A stretch of DNA of 64,000 nucleotides from Epiperipatus broadwayi (GCA_028023455.1 JAQFVV010012416.1:7237594-7301593), one strand, 5' to 3'. Positions 12,076-23,395 are shown, counted from the first letter of the stretch. Notes: generated by a model from the letters alone, not told the origin. Translations and numbers: made by a program.

Positions 12076-12120
12076 ATATTGACGTTTTGGCAAGATATCA
12101 CTTGCCCTCAATAGAGTAAA
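12076..12120 (-). ncRNA. Degenerate hammerhead of Penelope-like type
   Basis: On the - strand TATTGA and TCAATA can pair as helix I. GGCAAG/CTTGCC gives an intact six-pair helix II, and ACGT followed by C gives the palindromic helix III and a GTC cleavage triplet. The core is damaged: CTATTGAG stands where CTGATGAG is expected, and AAAA where GAAA is expected. Penelope-like retroelements are known to carry hammerhead motifs in their terminal repeats. The endonuclease remnant 350 bp downstream supports this assignment. Confidence 0.45.
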
Positions 12121-12464
12121 GTATTAATCATGTAGTTGTTAAATAGTTTGGTTTAAATTTGAGTAGTTTAATTTCTTCGTATTTCTTCCAAAACGTAAGT
12201 TTGTGGTTAAGACCTGTAGAGGTCCCAACTATCGCATTTTTACGCACACATTCTTGAGGTTACAGCCTTAGAAAATATTCCTTCTGTATGGATTATAATT
12301 TTTTTTTAAATTTCTATAGCTTCCCTATATACCCTTTATCAATTATTGTTACATGTGTATATAATTTTAATATTTGAGAAGTCTATGCATACTGTATATA
12401 AAAGAAAGTACAGATAAAATTAGATGTGTACACTATGACACAAAAATAACAAATTAATAATTTA

Positions 12465-12790
12465 ATCCCTCAAGAAATTCAAGGAGTTAATGAAATCCCA
12501 TGTGACATGTGCCAAACCACATACACAGGCAGTAATAATCATCATATTAGTGCTAAAAAAGATGAACATATTAATACAGTACAAAACTTTCACCAACTTC
12601 AGTGCTTACTCTCTATATTTTAGACACTAACCATTGCATATAATTCTCAATCATGATAATCATATCCATATGAAACAATCATCGTCAAAGAGTATTTAGG
12701 GAAGCTATAGAGGTTTTTAAAAAACCAAAATGTATTAACAAACATGATGAACCAATAAAATTACATATGGAAGAGTTTCCCCACACAAAT
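12465..12790 (+). pseudogene. GIY-YIG endonuclease remnant of a Penelope-like retroelement
   Basis: Two conserved blocks are readable with frame changes between them. The first gives QGVNEIPCDMCQTTYTGS and then KKDEH. This matches the start of Penelope-like GIY-YIG domains, where a G-[VI]-Y-x-I-PC-x2-C-x3-YIG-x-T segment precedes an R-x3-H. The second, around 12700, reads REAIEVFKKPKCINKHDEP, resembling the REAIEI-x-KHP-x2-[IF]NRD region near the end of these proteins. The GIY tyrosines and the catalytic arginine are not cleanly kept. The reverse transcriptase is not visible. A nick-generating role in target-primed insertion is family knowledge; this copy is dead. Confidence 0.55.
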
Positions 12791-13572
12791 GGAAAAAAAA
12801 CACACAAATTTAAGCTAAATTATTCAATAACAACATGATAGAATTATTATCGCTGCAATAACCATGTGATCACTACTTTAATTTGACTTTATTAAATATG
12901 GTTACTCCCAAAAACATGATTTATAAAACATCTTTTACCCATGAAAACATTTATTTTAACATATTTAAAGATTTCATTCAATTTTATTAGTAATCATGGG
13001 AATAAATGCTATATAGCAACAGTAGGCAACCTATCCAACTAGGAGGCCCTACTTTGTCAAGATCTATGAGAAGATATAATACTAATACTATATAATAGTT
13101 TCTTACTGAAGGCCCCCAAAAAATTAGCTATGTCTCAGCTAGTAAATAATAAAGTAGATATGAGTTGAGCTATGCCTCAGTTAGATCTCAGATATACTAA
13201 ATTTAATTTAGCTCAAAAACTGTGATGTCAATTTTATTGTCTGATGTTTTATATTACTGCAGATGTTTGGTTTTTGTTAATTAATGAAGAGAATTTTAAA
13301 AGTTTAGTTAATCGCATAATCTTAAACTATTTAAATGTTGTTATCTCATACATATTTTTCCAAACAAGCAAATAGTTTAAATTTAAAAAAAACTATCTCC
13401 ATCCTTATCATCTACTAACATCTTATTCTCCTTCCCATTATCATATTTCTAATAAGATTCATTATATTTCCTATATAACCAGAAAAAAAATTTACATCTG
13501 CTAAAAACAACAAATTTAATAATAAGATATGAAATACAGGCATTCTTATATCTGGAATTTAATTGAAAATAT

Positions 13573-13908
13573 AAGGGATTTGAACTCAGACTTTCAAACA
13601 ACCTTTAACTATCCATACTATCTCATACTACTGATACGAATGACCATACACAGAAAAGAGTTGGAGGTTGGAGTAGATTGAAGCCTATCCATTAAAGTAT
13701 AAAGATTTGCTATCTTAATATAAACTGAACACTATATATATATGGGAGATGATAATCTGAACCCAACTGATGAGTGCTGGTTCAGCACGAAATACGTATA
13801 TTGGTGATTATTTATCTTTTCTACGTGTGTGTGGTTATGTGTATCAGTAGTATGAGATAGTGTGGATAGTTAAAGGTTGCTTGAAAATCTGAGTTCAAAT
13901 TCCCTATA
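13573..13908 (+). repeat. Family A hammerhead repeat with inverted tRNA-like ends
   Basis: The right half holds, in + orientation, an intact hammerhead (separate entry), then TATCAGTAGTATGAGATAG, GTGGATAGTTAAAGG and a B-box-like GAGTTCAAATTCCC. The left end (13573-13660) is the reverse complement of that tRNA-like tail, and the two flank a shared middle (GAAGCCTATCCATTAAAG, then ATAAACTGAACAC). The same middle occurs in 61205-61845. The arrangement is a head-to-head dimer whose left unit has lost its hammerhead. No clear target duplication was found. Confidence 0.7.
13751..13815 (+). ncRNA. Hammerhead self-cleaving ribozyme, family A, core intact
   Basis: All universal core elements are present: CTGATGA at 13767-13773, helix II from GTGCTG pairing with CAGCAC across a GTT loop, and GAAA at 13789-13792. 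The short palindromic helix III is ATACGTAT at 13792-13799, and A at 13800 is the last base before the predicted cut (triplet ATA). Helix I forms between CCAA just before the core and TTGG just after the cut, and extends through GATAATC pairing with GATTAT. The palindromic helix III suggests cleavage is favoured in dimeric RNA, as described for other short-helix-III hammerheads. Activity is inferred, not shown. Confidence 0.8.
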
Positions 13909-13919
13909 TTTAAATTTAA

Positions 13920-15115
13920 TAATAGTAATATTTTTTTGTGTGTGTGCTTTCAAATAAAGCAAAGAAAAGTTTGCTTTTTACAAAATAAGATTCTGGATAA
14001 TTTTGATTTCAGGTGGGGGGGGGCAGGAAAAGGAAGTAATAAAGTTTATACGAATATAAGTCTTTTTAGGACTAATGTAGTTTTTAAAATCAATGAAAGT
14101 ACTGAATCACCAAATGGAATTGGTAAGAATTAAAGTGATTACTTTCTTGGCATCCAACAGCAGAAGGTTTCAGTTTTAAAAATAAAAACTTGGCTCACTA
14201 ATAGATTATAAATCCAATCATGGATTAATTATAAATAAACAGGAAGTAAAAAATTTGAATAGGAACAACAAATTTGCCCAATGTTTAAGATATAACATAT
14301 TTATTAATTTTAAGTATACTGTCAAATTTCAATTTAAAACATTTAGATTTAACGAGATGAATTATGGATAGAAGTGAGAGAAATAATCTGAAAAAAAAAT
14401 TTGATTATGAAGAAAAAGAAAAACATAAAAAAAAACTATTCTCAGAAAATACACAATGATTATATAAAAAATAAGGTAAATTAAAAACAATTATCTATTT
14501 TCATAAGAAATTACAAAGAACCATCAGGAAAGGCAAGAAGCGAGAACAGAACAGTATTGGCAAAGACAATGAAAAAAAATCAAGATCGAAAAAGCAAAAG
14601 CTACCAATTACAAGATTCATAAGATCAACAAAGGTTTTAGCCACAAAGAGGTTTATTTAAAAACTCCAACAGACAAAATGCAATCAAATAAAAAAGCATT
14701 AAACAAAGGTGGAAAGGATATGCAACAAAACCATCACCTAAGATACTTTTGATAACATATCCTGCGTTGAAATGTTTTCAATAATGAAAGATTAGGTCAG
14801 ATTAGATTTGAGACCATTAAAATTGATAGCACTGTATCAGAAAGTTTGTAAAAAAAACTGAGGCAGAATCAATAAATGTAATTGCTTAATATCTATAGAC
14901 TGGAAAAGCATTAAAACTATTATACCATATATTTTATATAATATATAAGTAAGAACATAACCTTGTATTGAAAGAGATTTTGCAAGTGTACATGCTAATT
15001 TTAAAAAAGGCTGAGAAATAACTGCTATCATTATTGATGCATATGTATATTATTAATAATAAGATATTTGACTAAGTAAACCATGCTAAATAATAAAATG
15101 TTCTTAGGAAAATTA
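13920..15115. other. AT-rich DNA, nothing firmly recognised
   Basis: A G-rich run near 14010 and low-complexity K/N-rich translation near 14500-14700 are visible. Since a reverse transcriptase remnant follows on the same strand, part of 14500-15115 could be the upstream part of that LINE, but I could not align it. Confidence 0.4.
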
Positions 15116-15119
15116 GTAT

Positions 15120-15480
15120 ACAAGAAAACATTATATGGAACTAGAACCTACAATTGAAACAGATTATAAGGCTGGGAATAAAACATTTGGCTTCACAATG
15201 AAAAAGAACTTGGACAGGGCTGCACCTTATCATCCTATATTTTAAACTTATATGCCAAATGGGAAAGCCAGATTGTATGAAGATAAATGTGGAATCAGGA
15301 TTTGTGGAAGAAATCCACATTGACAATCCAGATATACTTATAATAGCATCGTAACAGCCAAAAATACAGAGGATTTCTCATTAGTGAAATTAGAGAACAG
15401 TGAAAAGAAATAATTATGGATTAATATGAAGATAAAGATTACAATGAAAAGATGGTCAGTAAGGCACTTCAAAATTTATA
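15120..15480 (+). pseudogene. Decayed non-LTR reverse transcriptase fragment
   Basis: With frame changes, the + strand gives NLYGTRTYN-like, then GQGCTLSSYILNLYAKW, then DKCGIRICGRNPH, then VTAKNTEDFSLVKLENSEKK. The order matches the palm of RTE/L1-type reverse transcriptases (LYxGQEAxVRT ... KGVRQGCILSPxLFNLYAEYI ... GIKIAGRNINNLRYADD ... AESEEELKSLL). The YADD catalytic box is lost by deletion or mutation, and stops interrupt every frame. This is a relic of a LINE. The clade (RTE/BovB or L1-like) is tentative. Confidence 0.6.
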
Positions 15481-15484
15481 AAGG

Positions 15485-17030
15485 ACTCAAAATTGAGGAT
15501 GATGATGATGTAATAATAATAATCAAATGGTTTATTGCTCATATATTCATAAAAAATTCAAGTAATGAAAATAACAGATTTGGACTGCAATCCAAAGACC
15601 ATAACCTCCAAAATTTGCCATTTTAATACTGTGCTGAACCACATAGGACAAAAAATAAAAGATAGAGATGGTTGTCGGTTTTCTCACCTCCTTATATCAC
15701 TCATAAACACTAACGGTTTCATTAATCAAGCAATTATTGCAGATTAACATTGAATAAACTTTTGATAAAAATATATTTAGATAAACGAACATATCTTTAA
15801 CAACTAATATTAGAATTATTATATAAGGTTTAGTGTTTTCTCTGACAAAGTCATTGAAAAAAAAAAGAATAAATATTAATGCTTGTAATTGTAGCACTAA
15901 TAAGCACTTTTGAGATTTCTACACGTAGAAAGAAAATGAAAAAAATAATAGCTGATTAAATAAGATATAAATTCTCACTTCATAAAAATATAATTAGGTT
16001 GAAATTCATATTCTGATCATAGATGAGATGACTTAATTCATTAAATATATAAATAATGCTTGAAAAAAAAAAAGGTTACACACAAAGCAAGAACAAGAAT
16101 GATAAGCAATGGGGTGAATATACTCTATAATCAAATAATAAATAAGTCTTGGGCAGCCTGAAAGGTCAAACAGATGAAAGCACATTCAGAAGAAATTATA
16201 TTCATAGAATCATAAGGAATCAATGTTAAATTGAAGAAATGTAATATTAATAATAATATTAAGGATTTGTCGTGTTTCATAGGTTTTTTTTAAATCAATA
16301 CTGTGAGTCTTGTATTATCATAATTTATATTTGTAAGTCAGCTATTATGTAACATATATTTTATTTCAGAATGGGATTTCTAGAGGGAAGAGATCTTCAG
16401 TGCTCTAACTCTGATGAAATACAAAAAGTTTAACGTTCAATTTTGAGGATTTCACAATATTAAATTTAAAGAACTTACAGATAAGTATAATTTTCCATAT
16501 ATATCAGAAGAAAACAATTGAATAATTAGTATCCTATGTTTGAACAGCAGAAATAATAAATTAAATTTCAATCCAATAAATTTTAACAATGCAAAAGCTA
16601 AATAAATCTATTCATTAATGAAAGATGAAATTATTGAATAAAAAAACTTTATTGATATCAAATCATTTACAAACATTAACATATGTACAACAAAAAAACA
16701 TTGTTACACAGGCAAATGTATGATGAAACTACAACCATAATGGTGCAGGTAATACTACAATACGTTGTTCAACTTCAATGAAGAATAATCCAAACTTAAA
16801 GAGTATCATATTCTAATATTGCATAACCATGATGTCTAAAATGGTGAAGAGTCCAGATATTTATTTTCCAAAATGAAATCTGGTGGAGTGTTAATGAGCT
16901 TGAATCTTTAAGATGTTCCTAGGTAAAAATTTGACAGTATGAGTTGAACCATTCCTTGTTATTTCTTTTGTGCGTATTATATTTCTTATTGTCAAATATC
17001 ATTGAATAATATGCAAACTACATGGTCCTT
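15485..17030. other. AT-rich DNA, no supported gene
   Basis: A strong acceptor-like TTTTATTTCAG at 16359-16369 is followed by 20 open codons to a stop, with no usable donor. I list it only as a rejected exon. The open frames at 15426-15747 resemble no known family; they could be 3' debris of the LINE above. Confidence 0.4.
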
Positions 17031-17039
17031 AATGTGAAT

Positions 17040-17750
17040 AATTACAGAGGCATTATAGGGCTGAAATTTATATATATTTTAAGCAATTGCTTGAAGTTGA
17101 TTGTATGCTTATGAAACATAAATAGGTGTAGAGATTAGAAGTATGGGCAAGGTTTTTAAAGATATAACATTTCTTCTGGATAATTATTGCTTAAAACACA
17201 TGTAGGTTCAAGATTTAACTTGAATTGGTCATTAAGAAATATTATGGTTGGAACTGTATCTTGTAATAAATTAAAAAGAAATTTGAAACATGATTGAGAA
17301 GCACAAAGGTTTTTGGAACTTAGTTAGAGACTTAGCAACTGGCAGGGTTGACTACAGTTGTCTGAATAGATACCATTTTATTTAAATATTTAAAGGATAT
17401 GGCAAGAGATTTGATGATATACTAATCTAATAGACCAGCATGCTCAATGGCATGATCTGTGAAAAAACATCATTTGACATATGGATTCCACCCAAGCAAT
17501 GGTATTAGAGAGGGGGTAGTTCTAAATATTGGATTAATAAGTGTTGTAATGTACATTTTGGCCCTAATGTAAGTTACAAAAGATTTGGAATATATAAATT
17601 CCAGTCCCTCTTTGCATATAGGAAAGCATGCTGTTCTGATGGATGTTTGTTACTGGATGTCTTATGCAAATTACAAAAAATCACTGATCTGCGCTACGTA
17701 CAAAAATTTATGGCCAATACTTACCAAAATTGTTATAAGTATAAAGATCT
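17040..17750 (+). pseudogene. Possible second decayed LINE reverse transcriptase
   Basis: Scattered blocks resemble a LINE reverse transcriptase: VNNYRGIIGLK near 17043, then ICEKTSFDIW and FHPSNGIREGVVL (compare F-x-V-TNGVRQG-x-LSP) near 17460-17520, then HIGKHAVLMDVCYW (compare IG...LLxVCxxYG) near 17610. No frame is open throughout and no YADD box remains. Similarity is by eye and weaker than for the fragment at 15120-15480. Confidence 0.35.
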
Positions 17751-17834
17751 TATTTAAAAATGACAATCTAATTGGTAAAAATTCATATCTATTTTTTGAC
17801 CTTTTAACTTCAATATTAATTTCATAATTATCCA

Positions 17835-18225
17835 TAAAATCAATGTATACATAATTATAATATTTTTTATCACATTAAAATTCTGTTTTAATATTAATAA
17901 ATGCTAATATTTAAAAAAATTTCTTTTTTTTTTTTTTTTTTGGAAATTGGTGAGATTTTTTTCTCTCCATTACACAGATGGCATTTCAACAAAATTTCTT
18001 GTTATGAAAATTTTCTCTGACTACTTTGTGAAATATCACAAAAAAATTCACAGCTTAAAGCTTTCATAGTGTTTAAAACTTGCTTATTACAGATTCTAAT
18101 AAATTATTCAAAAGCCATAATTTCATATAAACATATATGTATTAATAATTTTAATGGGATTTCTGTATATATTTTATTAGGCATGGCACATATCAAGTGA
18201 TAAAAATTCCATCAATAGAAAAGAA
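17835..18225. other. AT-rich DNA with a long poly-T run
   Basis: A poly-T tract near 17922-17940 is the only conspicuous feature. Confidence 0.5.
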
Positions 18226-18230
18226 TCATG

Positions 18231-18510
18231 GTGCCCCTCTCAAAAGGATGGCCTGTTCCTCTTAATTAAAGCTTATATTTAAATTTTATGTAAAAAATAA
18301 CAACACCCACTCCTAATTTATCATTTATTCTACACGTCTATGACTCGTAACAGTCGAAAATCACGTGCCCCTCTCAAAAGGATGGCCTGTTCCTCTTAAT
18401 TAAATCGCATATTTAAATTTTATGTAAAAAATAATAACATATATACACTCACTTCTAATTTACAATTTCAGCTACACATCTATAACTCGTAAGAGTCGAA
18501 AATCGGCTAA
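18231..18510. repeat. Tandem duplication, 134-bp unit, two copies
   Basis: GTGCCCCTCTCAAAAGGATG begins at 18231 and again at 18365. The copies share GGCCTGTTCCTCTTAATTAA, the TTTAAATTTTATGTAAAAAA block and AGTCGAAAATC at their ends, with scattered substitutions. It is somewhat less A/T-rich than the surroundings. Non-coding in all frames. Confidence 0.8.
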
Positions 18511-18514
18511 GGAC

Positions 18515-19260
18515 ATAAAATAAAACAAACTGTACGAAAGCTTTACTTAATAAGGTTATCGTATATTTATAATTAAATAAATTTCAGTTACATGGAAAGT
18601 AGTAATTAGAAATAGGCATTGCAAACTGAAAACCAAGTCATCCAATAATAATATTTATCAGGATCACTTTAAACCAATAGTGAAACTGCTTTTAGTCCAT
18701 TAGCCTAGATTACATAAGAACTGCAGAACAGATATTAATAATTTATGTGTGAAAACAAGGAAACATAATTTTCTAAATACTTTGCCAAATAAATAAGAAA
18801 CTCCTATAATAATTAGAAAAATTTTCACACAATTTTAGATAGAAATATTAATAATTTTAACAGGATTACACCATATATTTTATAGATATATTTCCAGTTT
18901 TCACACATAAAAAATATTAACTTCTGATCTATAACCCTTTATAATACAGAGCAGTAGTTCTTAATCTTTTCAAAGTCATGGATGATGAAAAGCTCAATCA
19001 ACATTAATCTTAATAACATTCGTGTTCATCAAAAAGTAATATTAAAATATTAATAAACACACTTTTTATTGTACAAATATATTTACAACTTTACCCCATT
19101 TAACGAAGACAATTGGTCCCACAAACTCATTGTCAAGCAAGAATGTTGCATAAAGAACCAAGTCGTTATAATGGTTTCCTATGGGGAAAAAAAATTTGTC
19201 TGGTTCCACCAGCTGAAAATTACATTATAAGCTGTTAACAAACAACTTAATCTAGTATAT
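18515..19260. other. AT-rich DNA with a hAT-like terminus
   Basis: CAGTAGTTCTTAATCTTTT followed by GTCATGGATG at 18954-18985 resembles the CAGTGGTTCTCAACCTTT...GTCATGG ends of many hAT elements. No matching right end or 8-bp duplication was found, so this is a solitary, low-confidence terminus. Confidence 0.35.
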
Positions 19261-19264
19261 ATAA

Positions 19265-19505
19265 TTTTTTTCATATATGATTTTTTTTCTACAGTACAGG
19301 CTTTTTCATACCTGCACTCCAATATGTAATATATAGAGGGTTTGAACTCAGACTTTCACATGACCCTCAACCATCCACGCTATCTCATACTGCTGACACA
19401 CTTGATCACACACATGTTGAAAAGATAAATAATCACCAATATACGTATTTTGTGCTAAACCAGTACTCGTCAATTGGTCCAGATTATCAACTCCACACAT
19501 ATATA
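19265..19505 (-). repeat. Family A repeat with broken hammerhead
   Basis: On the - strand the order is: helix I GATAATC/GATTAT, a core reading TTGACGAG (first core base lost), the helix II hairpin, CAAAA in place of CGAAA, intact ATACGTAT and TTGG, then the tRNA-like part ending GAGTTCAAACCC. A tail of CTATATATTACATAT and GAAAAAGCCTGTACTGTAG is shared with 56345-56400. Two core mutations predict no cleavage. It is closest in sequence to the copy at 56185-56415. Confidence 0.7.
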
Positions 19506-19509
19506 CAAT

Positions 19510-20870
19510 CAATGCTCAGTAATTTTTAAAAAAATCCTTAATATACATAAATTGTGATAAGCATATTATGCAAATATGCACTTAAAATATGTATGTACAT
19601 AAATCTATGTAAAAAAAAACACTTATCTTAAAGTTGTTCTTTCCAATGATCCATTCATCAATCATAATTATTTTAATTTTCTGAATCATGAATTTGCTTA
19701 TTCTACGATTCATTGTTATCAGAATCCTTTGATGATATTGTTGTTGTTGTTTTTTTAGAGAAGTCCATCAAATGATGGCTGAGGATCTAGATGAAAAAGT
19801 TTAAAATATTTGACATGCTTCTTAGATATTTTTTTTTTAATATGGGATGTCGTGATTTCGGAAAGTTTCAATACCCTGTGATAATTTGAGCAGTTTGTTC
19901 TATTTTGTCTTGGTTTTTAAAAATAGTGGTGACAGTAAACGTGAATACATGATTCTCATCTCTTTCCAGTCGACTTAAGATATCTATCTCTGTTTCCAAA
20001 TTCAGAGATTTTCTTGATTTGTTCATGGTCATATTTAGTTGCAAGCATGATTCTAATTGAAAATGTAAACAGAAATTCTAGGGGGGAAATGCACTTTTTA
20101 ACTGTCTAAAAAAACAACAAAATGGACAAGAAAGTAAACATAAACCAACAGTTAATACTTCTTTGTGTTGTACTGTGCAACTGTTTCTCATTGTACAGAA
20201 ACAAAATCCATACTGAAGTTTTATTTTTTTCAAATTTGTACTACTATATTATATTACTTACATGGAATTATTTTGAATTTTAAAAAAATGTTTAATAACA
20301 ACTTATTTAATTGATCATAAAGACTTGTTATTTATCATTAATATAAGAATAAAAAATTAACTTATTGTGCATTGTGAAAACTGCTTTAAAATATATATAT
20401 TCTGGCATATTAAAAACAAAAAAAAAAACTTATCTAATGCATTCTATGTTTGCATATTGTAGTCAATATTTAAAACTTTTTTTTACAATGTGTACTATGC
20501 AGATCGAATTGATATCATTTTATGCGGAATATAAATACGTGAATTTTTTTTTGCCATGAGATATATTTTATTAAGTGCAGTAAACATGTTGAAATGACTT
20601 AAAAATTTTTTAATTAGCTCAGTAGTATTATTCAAATAAATATTAATGGTATGAATCTTTTTCCATTTATTTATATACAACTTTACATATGTTTTTTTAA
20701 ACTGAAAGTATATTTTGCGTTAACAGTTTTATGCTGAATAAAATTTGCATTTTTTCCCCCCAGTTTTCTACATTTTTATATATGTGCAATAACATTATGA
20801 GATGTGTAAGTTTTTGATCATTTATTATACTGAATAAAACATTTTTGAAGTTTTGTAACCATTAACTATG
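19510..20870. other. AT-rich DNA, nothing recognised
   Basis: A T-rich acceptor-like tract at about 19742-19758 precedes a short open stretch, but no donor or supporting exon is present. Open frames at 20365-20680 are low-complexity. Confidence 0.5.
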
Positions 20871-20876
20871 AAAATC

Positions 20877-21090
20877 TTTACTTTGGATATATCATTAATG
20901 AACTGATTGTTTTACAAAGATACTGAATAAAAATTAAATAAAATACTGTACCGTATGTTCATCAATCACATATTAAGTTTATTTACTTTGGATATATCAT
21001 TAATGAACTGATCGTTTTACAAAAGAGCTGAATTAACTCTGTATTGTACAGTTTCAGTATGAAAGTTATTTTGTTTTTGAATGACATAGT
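20877..21090. repeat. Tandem duplication, about 105-bp spacing
   Basis: TTTACTTTGGATATATCATT followed by AATGAACTGAT occurs at 20877 and 20982, with similar downstream bases (CTGAAT..AAA, ACTGTA, TATG). Copies have diverged beyond the first 40 bases. Confidence 0.6.
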
Positions 21091-21699
21091 ATTAATAACT
21101 ATTTTAGACAACATCAATCTTACAAAATTGCTGACAAAAATTTTTTATGTATATTTTTTTAGGGTACTTTAGTATTTTATAAGCTATGACATATTACGCT
21201 TAACATGTTTTCTGCTGGTAAAATTTCATCAAAGATTAGATGAACGATGTCATGGCAACAAAGACACTAGCATGATTTATCCATGGGAATGGTGATTTTT
21301 TTTATCGTGGTGACCCGCGAGATTTAAAATGTTGAGAGACCTATGGGAAATTTTGTCATTTTTCTGTCTTTTGTGGTTTTGATATTGGCATGAGCACAGT
21401 GATTTTTTTGATCATATTGAGAATATTTTCATATATTTCATATTTAATATTGACATTATTTAACTATATAGAGTGAATTTTTAACTGTCAATTGGATGAT
21501 ATAGTAGTTTTCCACCGCCATTATTTGTAAGTAATTTTCATTTTGTTTCTTAATAATTAAATAAATTATTCTAATTTTCATTAAAAAAATAAATTTCATA
21601 ATTTTATGTAGTACTTTTTAGGTTATTTTTTATTTTGCTTCTTTTGGTTCATTGTCTTCTTTTCCATTTTTCTTATAAATTATCCTTATTTTCATTTAA

Positions 21700-22579
21700 A
21701 AAAGACTACACTTTTGGGAGGTGGCCTATCAGTAGGAGCTTTGGATTCAAGAGCAAATCTCTATAGTATTTAACTATCTAAAAATGAAGCCAGGAACAAT
21801 GTTTAATAACAAACTAAACTACTGGAACACATATGATCTTATGAATCCGGAAGAAACTAAAATTGACAATATTCTTTCGATTGGAATATCGAGGTTCTCC
21901 AGGTTGACCAAACGTCTAAAATTGGAACTGAGGTTTGTTGATTTTTTAATCAAGGTTAACTTTGGGGCCTTGCCTACTGCTGACTTCCTACATAGTAAAA
22001 GGAATTATAATCTGGACCCTATATGCGCACTATGTAGGCGTAGTGATGAGACAATGGCACATATATTGGAGGAGTGTCAAATTTGGAATAGCATAAGAAA
22101 CACTTTTAAATCTTTCATTAAAAACAAAGAATCAGCTTGTGTAAATTTGACTAAGGCCTTCAAGAGTGGACATTTTGGGGTCATAAGATTGGCAACATTC
22201 ATAAATTTTTCCATTTGGTCTTTGAGAAATAAGACTATCTTCGAGAGTGGAGAAGAATATGACATGATGAAAATGTCTTTACAATTACTAAAAGAAATTA
22301 AAGAATTAGACCAAAAATTTTCTCAGAATTGGACATTCAACCAGACCTGAGCCCTACTAAATCTAAAACAAAATGTAGTACCGATGATGAAAAGAATATA
22401 AAGTCTTAATGTAATTGACATGAAATTAATTGTTTTTTTGTTTATATATATACAAGTGTAATCTCTGATTGTGTTGACTGGTCTCCTTTGAGATCGATAT
22501 GTAATTGTCCTTCCTTTTGTAAATGATTCTTATGGTTTGTGAATAAAATTTCCTTTTGAAAGATAAAAGACTATACTTT
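21700..22579 (+). mobile_element. 5'-truncated LINE with 15-bp target-site duplication
   Basis: AAAAGACTACACTTT at 21700-21714 and AAAAGACTATACTTT at 22565-22579 form a direct repeat with one mismatch, bounding an 850-bp insert. The insert carries the C-terminal end of a non-LTR polyprotein (21784-22350) and a 214-bp 3' untranslated region rich in T, ending CCTTTTGAAAGAT without a long poly-A. Target duplication of this length is the mark of target-primed reverse transcription. The 70 bp before the frame contain a GGTGGCCTATCAGTAGG segment that looks tRNA-like rather than LINE-like. Confidence 0.8.
21784..22350 (+). pseudogene. C-terminal domain of a non-LTR retrotransposon ORF2-like protein
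   Basis: The 188-residue frame is the longest in the window. A C-x2-C-x8-H-x4-C knuckle occurs at residues 81, 84, 93 and 98 (PICALCRRSDETMAHILEEC). It is preceded by a KLELRFVDFLIKVNFGALPT segment and followed by IWSLRNKTIFE. This is the arrangement at the end of many LINE proteins, after the reverse transcriptase, where the knuckle is thought to bind nucleic acid. The endonuclease and reverse transcriptase are missing by 5' truncation, and an in-frame stop lies just upstream, so this is not a functional gene. The intact frame suggests a fairly recent insertion. Confidence 0.75.
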
Positions 22580-23136
22580 AAATTTCATAATTTTATATAA
22601 TACCTTTTAATTAAGATGTTTTTTACATCCACCATTTCCACTGTATGACAGATTCGCACTATATCGGGAAGTATGTTTTTATTGTCTGTTTAATGTTAAA
22701 ATTACAAATATTTTTTATAAATTTTTCTGCAATTATTTTATAGTCAATTTGAATTTACAATAATTTTAGTAAATTATTATTAATTTATGTATTTTTTTGG
22801 CACATGTAATTTTTTTTTTCGAGGAATGACAAACATGGCACCATCCGATATTTCATAATTTTATAATACTTTTTAATTAAGACATTTTTTACATCTGCCA
22901 TTTCCATTGTATGACAGATTTGCACTATATTGGGAAGTGTTTTTTATTGTCTGTTTAATTTTAAAATTACAAATATTTTCTTATAATTTTTTCTGCAATT
23001 ATTTTGGAGTCAATTTGAATTTACAATAACTTTAGTAAATTACTATTAATTTATGTATTTTTTTGGCGCATGTAATTTTTTTTTTACAAGGAATGACAAA
23101 CATGGCACTGTCCGATATTTTTTTCCCCTATGAGAT

Positions 23137-23395
23137 GGCTTCTTTAGTATTATTCTTGCTATGTCTACCGAATGTCTTCTTTAGTATTAATCTTGCTATT
23201 AGATGTCTTCTTTAGTATTATTCTTGCTATGTCTATTGGAATCTTTAGTATTATTCTTGCTATGTCTACTGGAATCTTTAGTATTATTTTTTGCTATGTT
23301 GACTGATTGTCTTCTTTAGTATTATTCTTGCTATATCTACCAGATTCTTTAGTATTATTTTTGTTATTAGATGTCTTCTTTATACTAATTAATTA
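23137..23395. repeat. Imperfect minisatellite
   Basis: About eight copies of a roughly 30-38-bp unit built on TCTTTAGTATTATTCTTGCT followed by ATGTCTAC or ATTAGATG. Unit length varies because the CTTC leader is sometimes missing. The open frame across it (from 23307) is only a translation of the repeat. Confidence 0.8.

Larger units (their letters stand above)
21592..23115. repeat. Tandem repeat, ~268-bp unit, interrupted by a LINE
   Basis: AATTTCATAATTTTAT begins a first partial copy at 21593, a full copy at 22580 and another at 22849. The two full copies share TTAATTAAGA, ACATCCACCATTTCCA-type and TGTATGACAGATT blocks, a GGGAAGT motif, ATTGTCTGTTTAAT and AGGAATGACAAACATGGCAC. The LINE at 21715-22564 lies between the partial first copy and the first full copy, so the array is older than, or was split by, the insertion. 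Confidence 0.75.

Noticed and set aside
16370-16433. Possible terminal exon after a strong TTTTATTTCAG acceptor
   Set aside because: Only 20 codons before a stop, no conservation evidence and no donor; such acceptor-like tracts are common in T-rich DNA. In the phase expected from 1608-1672 it stops after 12 codons.
19759-19805. Possible short terminal exon after TTGTTGTTGTTTTTTTAG
   Set aside because: Fourteen codons to a stop, no donor and no composition change.
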